DNA of 64,000 nt from the NCBI RefSeq assembly GCF_910592395.1, contig NC_088316.1:17608001-17672000 (forward strand), read 5' to 3'. The position numbers and the translations under genes were made by a program. The DNA comes from Lineus longissimus (taxonomy: Eukaryota > Nemertea > Pilidiophora > Heteronemertea > Lineidae). Below, piece by piece: positions 8,760 to 21,242 of the stretch (position 1 is its first letter; every line of letters begins with the position of its first letter). The notes beneath the pieces were generated by a model. That model was not told the origin of the DNA and did not search any database. It was given only the letters and a program-made list of their open reading frames with translations.

Positions 8760-11700
8760 CTGAAAGTAGAAACGAAAAAAGTGGTATGTAGCTAGGGTGA
8801 TAATGAACCGAAAACTAGGGTTAAATCTTCCACAAAAGCTACCATCCCACGACAGCCAGAGGTATAACATGCCTGAAGTATCACACAAGTTATAATTCGA
8901 TAGCGACGGAAAACATTTCGAAGAACTGGATATTAATAAGTGCTGAGTATCAGTATCGAAAATGTCAATGCATTGTATGTTGCTGCCTCACTGGTGACGC
9001 CATCCCATCTTTATTTCATATTGTTGCGGTAAAAACCTTGACGACGTCTAAAAAAACTTCCAATGGTTAATTCGGGCCTTGCAAATCGATTAAAAACAGC
9101 TAGCACTCATCAAAAATTGCGCAGTTAATATTGGATATCGTTCAAGGATATCGTTGAACGAAAACCTGGCAGATAACGGTCAATTTGTAATCACTTTAGC
9201 AACGACTAGCAGCAGAGCATAAGAATGGCACAAGAATCCGCTCGGGTCGAATAATGCGATAGTCACAATAAGAAAGTTAGTGACGTTCCAAAGCCGAGCA
9301 CTCGGGAATGTTCGCGAACGCTAACTTGCGATCTTTGCGTCAGTCTCGCTGCCAACTGACTGCCGAATGACTCGTGTCGGCATACAATTCATATGTAACC
9401 GGAAGCCATACTCATAAGGGTTACCAAGTCTTGATGTTTCCTGTTTGAACATCTAAAGGTCACTCTTCATAATCTAATACTGGTTGCTGTCAATATCACG
9501 GAACCATTGGCTGTGGTATATACGCACACAGGCTTTATAATCGTTTATTTATGTCATCAAAACTAAACCGAAGGTATTTGTTGATGGAATACAGCAAACA
9601 TACACTTTACCTGTGCTTGATTTGTCTTCCCAATATCAAACAAGCGTAATCCGAGTTAATATAGACACTGAAAGTTTCATACACGGAATGTTCTATACTA
9701 TGAGATATACGCCTAACCTGTGATGTCCGGTACATATACGCCTTTCCCCACAGCATACATCATATGATAACCTAAAAACGCCAATGCTATCTATACCAAG
9801 ATCAGTTGTGTGTTCCTCCCCTCACACAGCATCAAGTTTTTTCCATCCTATCAAGATATACCCCGATTATAAGACCACGAGGTTCAGGTAGCTCGGTGAG
9901 GCAAGTGGAAGACCCTGAAGCTCAGGAAGAGGCTATCGTCAATGAGCGAAACAGAATGTCAATTCCATATGTTCTATCCATTGTATCGCCAATAAAAAAG
10001 TGACAACATCGGCAACAATACGGCTGGAATAGTATTACCTTTTTCCTCCTTAGTTTCTGTGTACTGTGTATATTATATTCCAAATGGGGAATGCACAGAT
10101 GACAATAACAGTACCACACGCATCAACACAGAACGACGAATGCAAACAAATCCGTTGTCTATATTGAAATCCGCAGCTAATCTCGATATTCGTGTCGAAC
10201 AGACTAATACTACGTGTCAATCAAAACATGTTCTACTTTGCATGCTTTATGACTGCGTTTGAGTGAAATCTGATATCTTGGTCATGTAACCAAGTCACAG
10301 CAAAAAGTGTGGCATAAATTTCGGGTAGTCCCAGATGATATTCACATTGATTATCTAATAGGCACATCTGAAGGGTGTCAAGTAGTGAAATGCATTCCAA
10401 ACACTGTCGGGTCATCTTACAATATCTGAGCACTTGATCAAATTTTATCAAGAAACAAAGTACATCAAGAATCAAAAGTAGGGTACGTTTTTTATGACAC
10501 GCAGTACACCACCCGACTTATACAAAGAACAAACCTGTTCTGTTCATCGATTATCTTGTATCATAAACAGACACAATATCGAAAGGACAGACTATGTCAA
10601 ATCATTATGATTACTATCTCCAGGTATATATTGGGGTTTCTGATACGAGTAACCCGACTGGTGAATCACTTATACAAGTGCTGGCGGCCATTTTGGAGCA
10701 TTTACTGTTTCCTTGGTGATCGCGAGCTGGAGTATGAAATTACTAATAATACATTTTGTCAATTTCCTTTAAAACGACATTGTATATATTCATACAAATC
10801 GAACACACTTCAAACACTAATTGCTCGTATTAGGCGAGACAACAACTTTGTCATACTTTTGATTTTGTGAATATCTCCCATATGGCTGAGATTGATTCAA
10901 TACTAGTTGAACTTTATATTTGCACAATGTTTGTGAAAGTTTTAATCTAAAATATCATTTTGGCCAGTGCACTTTATCTATCTATAGGCAACAATTTGTT
11001 TTCTCACAATGGACTTTATCTACACACCAGAAATCCTATTACAATTGGGTATTTTTTGCTCCGGGCTGAACTTTCAGGTCGCGGAGATTTATTCATGCAC
11101 AGCCTAACTTCAGTATATCAATCAAATCGAAAATGTGGTGTTCATTGAAGAGAAACCTCAAGTTGTTAGTTTACTCCTGAAACCTCATAATTCTTTTAAT
11201 GAAGCGAAAATTCAAAATATCGAAGTGTAGTAACGACAAAGGGCTGTTTTCAATGGAGATATCTCCTAATTAGGATGACCCTAAAGATCTTGAATAACCT
11301 ATATTGCACCACTTACAAGGCACCCAAGGCACCAGTACAAGCGAAGAAGAATCTTTCTAGAAGAATTGACCAAGAAATCTCGATTTGGTTCAGCACAGCA
11401 GCCAATTTTGTGGAGGAAAGTCGGCAGTAATTTGACAGATGTGCCAATCATGATCAGTTCTTTCGGCTCAAATTTTATCACAAGTTGAAATGTTTTTCTA
11501 GTGTTCAGGCGAAGTGAGTCGTACACGCCATAGCAATAAAAACGATGTCGTCGTATCTTAGTAAATGGTTGTGATCATTAGAGACAAGACTGTTCATGTA
11601 CTTTCATAAATCCGCTCTGCTCCTTTAGGCCTGCTCGGGGGAAAATCAACACGAGAAGAATGAACGGCAAATAACTGTGTTTGTCGAGCGAAATCTTGGC

Positions 11701-14700
11701 TTATGGATCTGATGGCGAGAAATGTGGTTAACAGTTCGCTTCGTGAGAAAATCGATATACAATAAAGTTATGTTGATTTTTGGTGATATCTGGTTTAAAG
11801 GGGAACTATGGTACATGTAGGTCAGATTAAGTTACGCGAAGTCGTACGTCAGTGACATTGTTATTTCTTTTTCAAACTCTGGTAGTGATACGATCTGTGT
11901 ATTGACTTCACTTCGCTTAAATGACATTTTATCTAGTCAATGATAACTACTGCTGTATTAGGAAAGGCTTTAGTCCTCACATATCCCACATGATTGACTG
12001 CTTACCAAAGGGTGAATGGTACCATACAACGGCTATTCTACCGTGCTAATATGGCTTTTGATAAACCACAATACGATTCTCTGCAAAGGATTTGATAGGC
12101 CTTTCGTGGACAAAATATATATCATTTACATTCTTACCTTATACAAAACAGATATAACAACACATAAAGTTGCAAGCTTTTTTGATATTTTTTTGTTTAT
12201 ATTGCTTTTTTGAGTGGCGAAACGTTTCAGAATATAGGGAGCGATCTAATCGGTGATATCTCGGTATGGGTAATTGCTGGGAATTGGTATGGCTGTGTCG
12301 GTCGGCTTTCAAGACATCTTCGCGAAATGACAAAAACCTTAAAAACCCTGAAATGAAAATAGATCATACCTTGACAGCTCTTATTTGTCTTTCTTTCGTG
12401 CATCGCAACTTCGGCCTTGTCTCGAATGTAGGTTCAACTTCCCCACCTTAACTGCTATCTGGATAATAGCGGGCTGCTACGCGGTGTCGTACGTCTTCCT
12501 TACTCATAAGGTGAAGGCAGCTTATCCTTCTTTATCAAGTTGTTGGAAGGTTCGATCATACTAAAACAGCGTCGACCAAAAACTGGTTAACTGTCACTCT
12601 GAAGAAAGATCCATTCGAAGTATCGCTTGCTTCATCCAAGGCTGATCGAAAGAATCACCAAGACGCTTCCAATCATTCCCTTGTCACGAAGGGTCACCTA
12701 ACGAAATGCTTACGCTTAGTCTATGGAGAAGTCCGATTCCTTCCCAGTGAATGCAAACATGGTTAGCCTGATGGCCGTAATATTTGTGTCCCCGAGGTGA
12801 ACTGGTGTACGTCGTGTAAATTAAAATATCCCTTTGAAATGTCAGTATGCTAGAATGCGCTCCGACATCGACTCACAACACACGTCAGGCGTCAGTTATT
12901 GGTGAAAAAAACGAGGTTACACGGTTATCTGGCCATGTGAAACGCTCGAGATGGAAATGTCTGCTCTGTTGAACGAATTACCACCGACTACGTCTGACCA
13001 ATGAATGTCCGTCCAACCGACCATACTGTGATCTGACCTTCCTGATCAGTCAGTCAGCTACTAACACACTTCGTCTCCATTTAGTCAGTCAAAACTCGTA
13101 GAATGAGTCCATAGCAACGCCAAATCAATGGGCCTGATATGAAGACAGTCGTCTATACTCATCGCGCGAATTAGCCAGGGCGGCAATACATGTAGTCATT
13201 GAACTATCACACACCAATCTAAAGAGGACAGGTCACTGCAGTTTATCAATAACAATAATGAGCAATCAAATTTGGCTATTTATTTTAAGCCATACGTAAG
13301 TTGTAATCCTACGGGACTGACAGAGATTTCCTTCCATCACTGTAGTAACAGGCGCTGAACATAGTATGCACCAGGATTCCTTGAACTCATCGAGACACTT
13401 GCTGTAGCCAATCCTCTGGCCTAATTATTGCACGATAGAAGCAGTTTGGTGGATTGTGTGGACAAATGAGGCAGTTAATTCATCAAATTTCACGATAAGT
13501 GGCAGAGGATAGTGTACCTTTATTGCTCGCCACCATGCGCCACCAATCCTAGCGTCACATTAGTACTGATCTATAGTGCCGGATAAAAACATGACCGGAT
13601 CCGGTGCAAAATGTTGCAGCCATATAGCACGTCCCCAACTAAATGTCATCGGTCTTAATCACTCGGTGGGCGCATCAATCAAATGCTAAGCGAGATCGAG
13701 TGGTCAGTGTAATAATGGTTACAGGTGTACGGTTATCAATCGATGGTCATTCTCATTCACAAGTCAGTACCATGAAAAGTGAATGGAAATCAATAGAGTT
13801 AGCCTGATTATGATGATGATGTGGGAATGGTCGTATCCAAGCACTACTGTATATTGGACTTGCTGAAACAATGAAGTCTGGTTACGTTTTCTGCATCTCA
13901 GGGGTTTTTCATTACACCGAAACCTTTACGGGGTGCATAATTGTGTTGGCCGGAAACCACTAAAGGCTTTTCAAAACCACTAATACCGTTCACTTCTAAG
14001 AGTGTACGTCTTGTCACTAGCCCCCCCCCCCTTGACAGGGATATGCTGTTGCCTTCATTTAGTAAGTCCGGTGTCTTTTTCTAAGTCAAGAGTGGAAGAT
14101 CGAGTAGACGACAAATAAAGAAAGAAATCAAATGAACAAATCATATATTTCATTTATACCATAAATCAAGATCACAGAACTACTCCCAAATTCAGAGCAC
14201 ATCCAATATTATATTAGCTAAGGATAAATCGTGCTTGTCTACCTCTACATGCAAAAAGAATTCCGTTTTTCGGATTTTTAGCGCTATTTCAGGCCCATTA
14301 TTAGGACACCTTACTTATCTTGAATAACGGTATTCGTCAATATTGATAATCTGTATCAAACACGTTGAAAAAGCGTTATATACGAATACAAGTTTAGCAC
14401 TAATCTTCAATTCTATAAATTCTGAATTTAGTGCACGTTACACTTATGACGAAAAAATTAAGTCCAAATATGGGTGACTTCGAAACATGCAGGATTACCA
14501 TGTTCTATGTACAAACGATCATATATCACAATGCCAAACACAAATTGATGAACATTTTTGCGACAGTATTATATCACAACGACCAGTGAATACATGTTAC
14601 AAATAGATTGTTAAAAACATCGCTCGGGTGGAGCTGTGATTTCTCCCAAAACGTCGGCTGCCGCCACGGTTTTTACCTGTGTAAGGTGAGACAACCAATA

Positions 14701-14971
14701 CCCTCTGCTCGGTATCAATCCCTTAATCAAAAGCGAATATAGGCCGAACGATCTAAGATTGATGAAGCAATTCTTCTTAAAAACACATGTGCTCTGGTCC
14801 AGTCAGCCTATGTTGTCAATGGACCGTTGTCGATATAGGTATTTGTACATGTACATTGTAGTTGTATGGTAACCTTCTTAAGTGACACTTGACATTTATC
14901 ACTGGTGAGACAAGATGCAAAAACAATACTATTTCTTGCCCTGAGTTTGATTCCTCGCCAACAAACCAGTC
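8760..14971. other. about 6.2 kb without a recognisable gene
   Basis: This lies between the 5' end of the coiled-coil gene and the 3' end of the THSD1-like gene. It should contain the promoter and a 5' UTR exon of the former and the 3' UTR of the latter. Short open frames occur (for example 9806-10003 and 10556-10870, +), but none shows a known motif or a convincing splice context. A 13-nt C-run lies at about 14021-14033. I see no tRNA, rRNA or clear transposon. Confidence 0.55.
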
Positions 14972-17900
14972 CTATAAATCCATCTGGAATGCTTTTAATT
15001 TTTCATCTAAGGCGGCTTGTGCGGCTGGATCAGCCTCCCCGCTCGTTTGCTTCACGGTGCCGCCCTGCCAGTCTAACTCACACGTGTCAAGGAAGAGATC
15101 GTCAGATTGAAAGAAGGAACCAGGCTCATAATGAATAGTATCATCGAACTCAAACCCATCAAACGCCACGGAGAATCCTGATGTCTTACTACTAGCCCTT
15201 GACAAATTTGATCTGCTAGAATGTTTCTTACGAGACATCAGCGGTGTGAAATCGTGGGCGCCACTTGGTGAAGTCGGTGACAGGTCTCGCATCGACCTGG
15301 CGTCCGGACTTTGTCCATCCGGAGTTGGTCGCTGCGATGATCTAAAAGACAGGGGTTTAAGAGCATCGCGAAGCGATTTTGTAGATTGGCTTAGACTTCG
15401 GAGTGATTTTAATGATCTACTCATACTTCGTTGTGACTTTGGCGACATACTAGGGGAACCTTTCACACGTTTTTCTTGCAGTAAATCCGTTTTATCCGTC
15501 TCTAACTGGTCTACAGACCCACGTTTCGCCGCCGCGCGCTTAATCGTTGATTTATCTGGGTTATCCTCAATGAAAGCAGTGTCATTGATAAGGGTAGGCC
15601 GGTTTCGCTCACCCAGGAGAGGATGAAGAGAAGGACTACCAGCAGGTTGCTCGTCCTCCTCCTCTATAATCTTACTCTTCCGCTCTCTTCGCCTTTGTTT
15701 CCGACGACGCCGCCTCTCAGCCGCTTCCTCGTCATCGTCGTCATCGCCTCCAGCAACATTCCGTACCTTATCCACTTTCCTACCTTTCTTACTTAACCTA
15801 TCTACCTTTGTATCGCCATCTCTCGGAGTCGAAACTCCTGGGCATTCCTCGCCACCGTCCGCCGTCACCACCGCCACCGCGAAAGTCGCCGCCTCAGCTC
15901 CGTCGGCGCTTTGCAAACTCGTGCTCTCAACAATCTCACCCTTGCTGTGAGCAGTAGGATAGTACAGTTTACCCTCTTTACGCAGCCGCCTGTAGTAAAA
16001 GACGTACACCACGCCACAGGCCACCACGATGACACAGATGAGAGTACCAATGACGACTAAGGGAGTTTGCCAGTCGACGGTTGTGGTTTCCACAGGATTC
16101 ACGTAAGGCGATTCATTAGCTGTGGCGTTGTCAGCTGGAAAGTCAAATAAGATATTGTAAGAACTTACCATCATCATTGTCCATCCCATTTTGATTCAAA
16201 ACCATTAAGGATCACGGCCAGTGAAACAAAAGGCCTTAGACCGACCGAACAATAGAATCCTGTTTCACGGACTACCACAACTGGGGTCTCAGATCCCTGT
16301 CACATCACAATATGCTTACCAATAGTTCTGTACGTCGCCTTGAACCCTCTTCCCATTACCAAGCCTTTTTCGAGGGTTTTCAGTACCACCTGTAAGATAT
16401 TTTTTGATGATATCGCAACACCCGGACGGTCGTTGCCCGTGCTCCTAACTAAAATGCTTCGATGGTCGCTGACGCCATCGCGAACAACGAACTGTTGAAG
16501 GTCAGGGTCAATGTCGAAGAGGTCAAACTCAAGGACGACGCGGCGGCCATTTTTAACGCTGATTAACCAGGTACTTAATGGCGGGCAGTGGCCGCTGGAC
16601 TCGAAGATTGCCTGGGAAGAGGTCAAATTGCATCCGCAGCGGCAATTTGGGTTCATGGGCGCTATAGTCGTCAGGATCGTGTCATTCTGGCCGTCATTTG
16701 TATCATCTGAAAAATAAAATGATTCTTTTCATAGCTTGTACGTGCAACGGACACATTCCTCAGCAATAAATTTACGATCATTACCAATTCCTATTTTGAA
16801 CCAAGTTATGGAGTTAAGATTACCGATTTCGTAAGAATAAGGATCTGCCCCATTTTCTTACTTTGTTTGTGTGGTTATTTGGCCCCTATTTCGCAAGGCC
16901 CCTAGGAGTATCCAGCCCGGGGTTACCCAGGTTCCAAGCCAGACATGCTTGAAGTCTGAGCGAGAGCGAGTTTTGATTTACCTCTGCAAGGGACAGAACA
17001 ATCCTGCCACATCAGCGTCTCCCCTGACAGGGAGCAGAACCTGCCACCTCCAGAGGGTGGCGGGCTATCGCATAATCTGTAACGGCTTTGCTTCCCCGTT
17101 CCGCACAGTCCGTTGTTGCTGCTGCACACCGTCCAGGAAGACCAGTAGCTCCAACCTCCATTGATCACTACACCTAGGAAGTAAAATCGACATCAAAATA
17201 AACGGATTCAGCACCTGATGATAATTTACTGCAGATTTTGTCCGCAGTGGCGTCACCAGTCAGGCAAGGATCCTTGATGGATGACGGATGGTTGGCCGAT
17301 AATCCTTTTTCATTATATTTCACCTAAGTAATGTTCTTTCTGTCCATCACACCCTGATCCACCAACATATATCAATTTTACACCTTCTTCCGAACTGAGC
17401 TTCTCTCAAGAGCAGAGTATAAGTGAGGATGAATGACTCTTCATGCAATTTACATATTGTATGTAAGTCCAGTTGTATTCACTTAGCAAACAAAGCCTTG
17501 CTTGGCAACAGAGGAGAAAATCAAAATTGAATAAACGAGAGGTTTCAGTGGCTTTCATTGTAAGGTAGATTGAAACGAGAAATAGTGATAGATTGAAACG
17601 AAGTCTGAAGATGGGCAAAACGTATAATAATATAATACATGTACATGTAAGTGCAGAGGAATTTAAAAATACTATATACGTATGTAAAAGACATGCAATA
17701 CACTGACGCACAATGCATCGGTTCAAACCGCTGACGGCTACGTTTCAGAAATGATAGATGGAGACAGAGATATTTCGCAGGTACATGTAAGATGCAATTG
17801 ATCCCCGACTCCCATTGATCATCCGTCAAGCTTTCTCGTCGGGCTGATTGACGGAAAGATGACGAGAGTTAGACGGGATATATATAATGGGAATGGGTGG

Positions 17901-20900
17901 ATCACTCGCACACGGGAGGTGAAGGATGACATGGATGAGATGCTAGGATAACAACCGATAATGGTAAAATATAAGGTATAGGAATTGTTTTTTAAATAAA
18001 AAGTTATGAACAACAATTCTGGACAGGTGATCAGATCCACGTTTACATAAGAATGAGAATTTGTTCACATTCAGATGACTTACCATGTTTTGTTACATTT
18101 TGATGGTGATCAAGGATTTTCATGAAAAAGAGGACAAATATATGTCAACTTCATGCCAAAAGATCTGCGGATGCCAACAATATGAGAACAGCGATTCTTC
18201 ATTGTCATAATATTATCTGATTATTTCATTCAGCGGCCGAAACATTGTCCAGGCAATTAATGGTATGAAATATTCAGCTAGTGCCGTCCAGTCAGAAACA
18301 CTTGCCACATAAATCTTTGGAGCTAATTTTAGATGTCACGTTAGACAAGGAATCACAGGAACTATCAAATCATTGCTGGGTATTGAAAAACATAGAGCAG
18401 TCTTCGCCAGTTAGCGTTACATGTAGTGAACTGTTCATAATTAGGAATACGCGAGTGCGATTCCAAGAACGTATCACCACAGAAAGTGACAGCATTTTAC
18501 TGATTTCTTTCAAGGTCATTGATCGCAAGCTCCATTTGCCGGAGTTGTGTTGACCAAATCCCCATCCCTTCCTTTGGGAATACTGTGCATCATCAGTTGT
18601 CACTGCCTATCAGTTACAGTCACTCTATACACGGCTAATAACTCATTGATTATTGGCTTAGAGGATATATTTCTCAGACTGCGCAAAGACAGATTTTAAG
18701 CCTGATCTGATGGTTATACTGCCACAGTTTCCCAGCATGTCTGTTATGACTAACATGCCCAATATCACTGGTAAATCCTGTGGTGCCCAATTTAACCATT
18801 GTCCTTCTCGGGTGCAAACACGCGGATATAATGAAATTTCATTTTCATCCATTGGTTTTGACTACAGCAGGTCAAAATTTTATACATTCTCGCTTGATAG
18901 GTCAGCTTAAAGCAGTGTCTCTTTTTCATCACACTCTCTCAAACGGGGATATATTTCAAAATGTGTTCGAATAACTTCAAGATTATAATTTACATTATCT
19001 ACGCCTGACTATTCTTTGAAGACCGTTAAGTTGTTTTTTATGAGGTGGAAGCAATATGTCAACATCGCCAACATCGGTCTAAGACATTTCCCACTGACAA
19101 GTTGGGAATTATGGAGCGATTTCCACGCCTACATGTCACCGTCGGTAATATACCAAGTGACAGGCCATTATCCGAGGTGATGGATGGTTCGCATCACCTG
19201 GTTGTCATGACAACGTGTAATTCATTGTCAACCTGGGAAAAGATGGCGTTTATCGGGCGCGAGCAGGTCCGTGTTTTTGACTCAGAGAGGTGTTATAGGG
19301 AGACTGCGGCGAGCTGAAAAGCTATCTGAGCTCATTACGTTTGTTTGCCGTTGTCGGTCTGGGCTTATCGACCACCATTAAAGGTGTTTCGTGGGGGTCG
19401 ATGTTATCAAGATTTGCAAAAACCCGTTGATAAGATAGTAGAACAATGGGAATTTAGGCCTATGGTCTATGAACATTCGCAGATTTCGTTAACGATGACC
19501 GGGGAGAGGGACTGGTCAAAATTCTAAATTCAGGTCGGCTCCGTCTGTGCACGCAAACGTTCGTGTGCATGGACGGGGAGCGAATAATCACTGGTGACGT
19601 GAGGATGATAAAATACCACAAAGTTCATTTTTGACAAGTCACCCCCATGATAGTCCAAACGTCTTCCTTTTTGCGCCGACCAATACCAAGACACACACAG
19701 TTTGCAGATGAGCTGCTCAATCAGTGTTTCAACCTCTCAGGTTCGAATTTCATAAAATTATCGATCACCATCACATCGTCACCTTTGAGGCGAGGTTCAG
19801 CTAATGGGCAATTCTGAGAAGTATTAAATCATCCTGATTTATAGCCAGTTACCTATGTAGTTAATTAACATTGTACTCATTAAATCTTGGTCAAAGTAAT
19901 AAAATAATGGGAAAGAGGAACTACCCTACCGGACTACTGCACTCAGATGCGTGACCAAAGTATATTAGCTTTAAGTTAAGCATGGCTGTTCACTGGTCTT
20001 ACGGTTTTTCTGTGCTCTGAAGCAAATAGGATGTAGGTTGGACTACCTCTTCTGCAACTTTTGCCATTTCCAAGTCTTAGTGAAATATGAGCATCAGAAC
20101 TGTGTTCTTTTTCAGTTCAGCTTTCTCTTTTAACAAATTTGACAAAACCATCTTCAGTTGCTTGATCTGTCATCTGAAGTGGTCTCATGCCTCCGAGACT
20201 ACTCGAGTATTGCATATTTTGGGTAGGCCTGTACTATCTAAGCAGCGGTACCCGATTATCACATACTGACCTATATCTTCCTTGGAAGGGACGCAGATTG
20301 TGTCCTGGTCTTGGACTCCCCCTGTCTTTGAGACGCTTACATATCTGAAGCAATACGCCGCCACCCCCTGCTCGAAGAGATCACACTTGTACTCCAGGAT
20401 GCCGGTCCGCCCTGTCGCATCCACATTCTTCTCTATGATGTACTCCAACTTCCGCGGCGACGCAACTGATGCCACTGCCTCCTGCTTTATTTTATACATT
20501 CTCATCTTGTCTCTTCTTCCTGGACACGGCGGGTGTTTGTACTGCATCTGGAATACGCGTCTACATGGAAAGATACTTCCGGTCATGGCTTCCAATCCAA
20601 ACATCCGATTCGACCACTTCACGCTCATGCGGCCACTTTTTGCAATATAGCCAGTTGGATCGTAAGATGACCGGAGTATCGCCTGGTAATACCCAGCCTG
20701 GTCGAAAACATCACACGAAAACTTGACGTCGTTCAAAGTCATTTTGCTCAGATCGAATATATTTTCCTTACCAACCACGGTGGGGGTAATCCAGGGATTA
20801 CCATCAGTTGGATTCTTCCCTTGGTATATCATGTCGATCCAGTACTTACTTCTTTTCGACTTCGATCTGCACTTTGCATCCGTTTTAAGAAACCGCAGCA

Positions 20901-21242
20901 TCACAGGTCTGGTAAGGGCAACGTGAACAGGTGGAAGCGTAAAGATGATTTCGGGCCACACGGCAGTCATGACCCTCGATCGCGTCAGCACACGCCCCGA
21001 ATTCTGGTCTTGTAATTCAAATATGTACAAACCGTCATGGTCCAATATGCCACACAGAAAAGGCAAGACACCAGTTCGTCGACCAGGGAGGCCCATAGAA
21101 TTGATGACGTCACGGTTGCTGGCGGAATATAATTGGACGATGAGCTTTTGAAGAGGCACGTGGATTGGGAGGGCGTAGTGGACCCGTATGTTGCCTGAGA
21201 ACACAGTGTAATGTTGTGGAGCTGTCAGGTTGTAGCAAAGAC
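14972..21242 (-). CDS. THSD1-like type I membrane protein: TSP1, CUB, TM and charged tail (exons 2-5)
   Basis: Four exons on the minus strand: 21242-20271, 17173-16982, 16706-16320 and 16134-14972. All joins are phase 1 with canonical sites and an open frame throughout. With the proposed first exon the protein is 927 aa. Residues about 24-347 form N-terminal beta-domains; the segment CDLFEQGVAAYCFRYVSVS resembles the second such region of vertebrate THSD1. Residues 352-410 are a TSP1 repeat with the WxxWxxW C-mannosylation motif (GGWSYWSSWTVC). Residues about 428-539 are CUB-like (LEFDLFDIDP, FVVRDG). A transmembrane helix lies at 565-588, followed by RRLRKEGK. The tail has a poly-Arg/acidic block (ERRRRRKQRRRERK) and Ser-rich repeats (SRSLKSLRSLSQSTKSLR). 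The vertebrate protein has TSP1 and TM but no CUB, so the exact name is tentative; other TSP1/CUB receptors are the alternative. Function is presumably cell-surface adhesion or signalling. Confidence 0.8.
17174..20270 (-). other. intron 2 of the THSD1-like gene
   Basis: A 3.1-kb phase 1 intron between the beta-domain exon and the TSP1 exon. I see no further exon, RNA gene or repeat array. It contains one copy of the palindromic 19-mer TACATGTACATGTAAGTGC (17636-17654), which recurs at 42463-42481. Confidence 0.6.

Noticed and set aside
9806-10003. 65-codon plus-strand frame with a coding-like stretch (VEDPEAQEEAIVNERNRM)
   Set aside because: No splice partners, no homology recognised and isolated in a gene-poor stretch; not enough to call a gene.
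14021-14033. Homopolymer C-run
   Set aside because: Simple homopolymer in a gene-free stretch; no structure around it beyond possible assembly noise.
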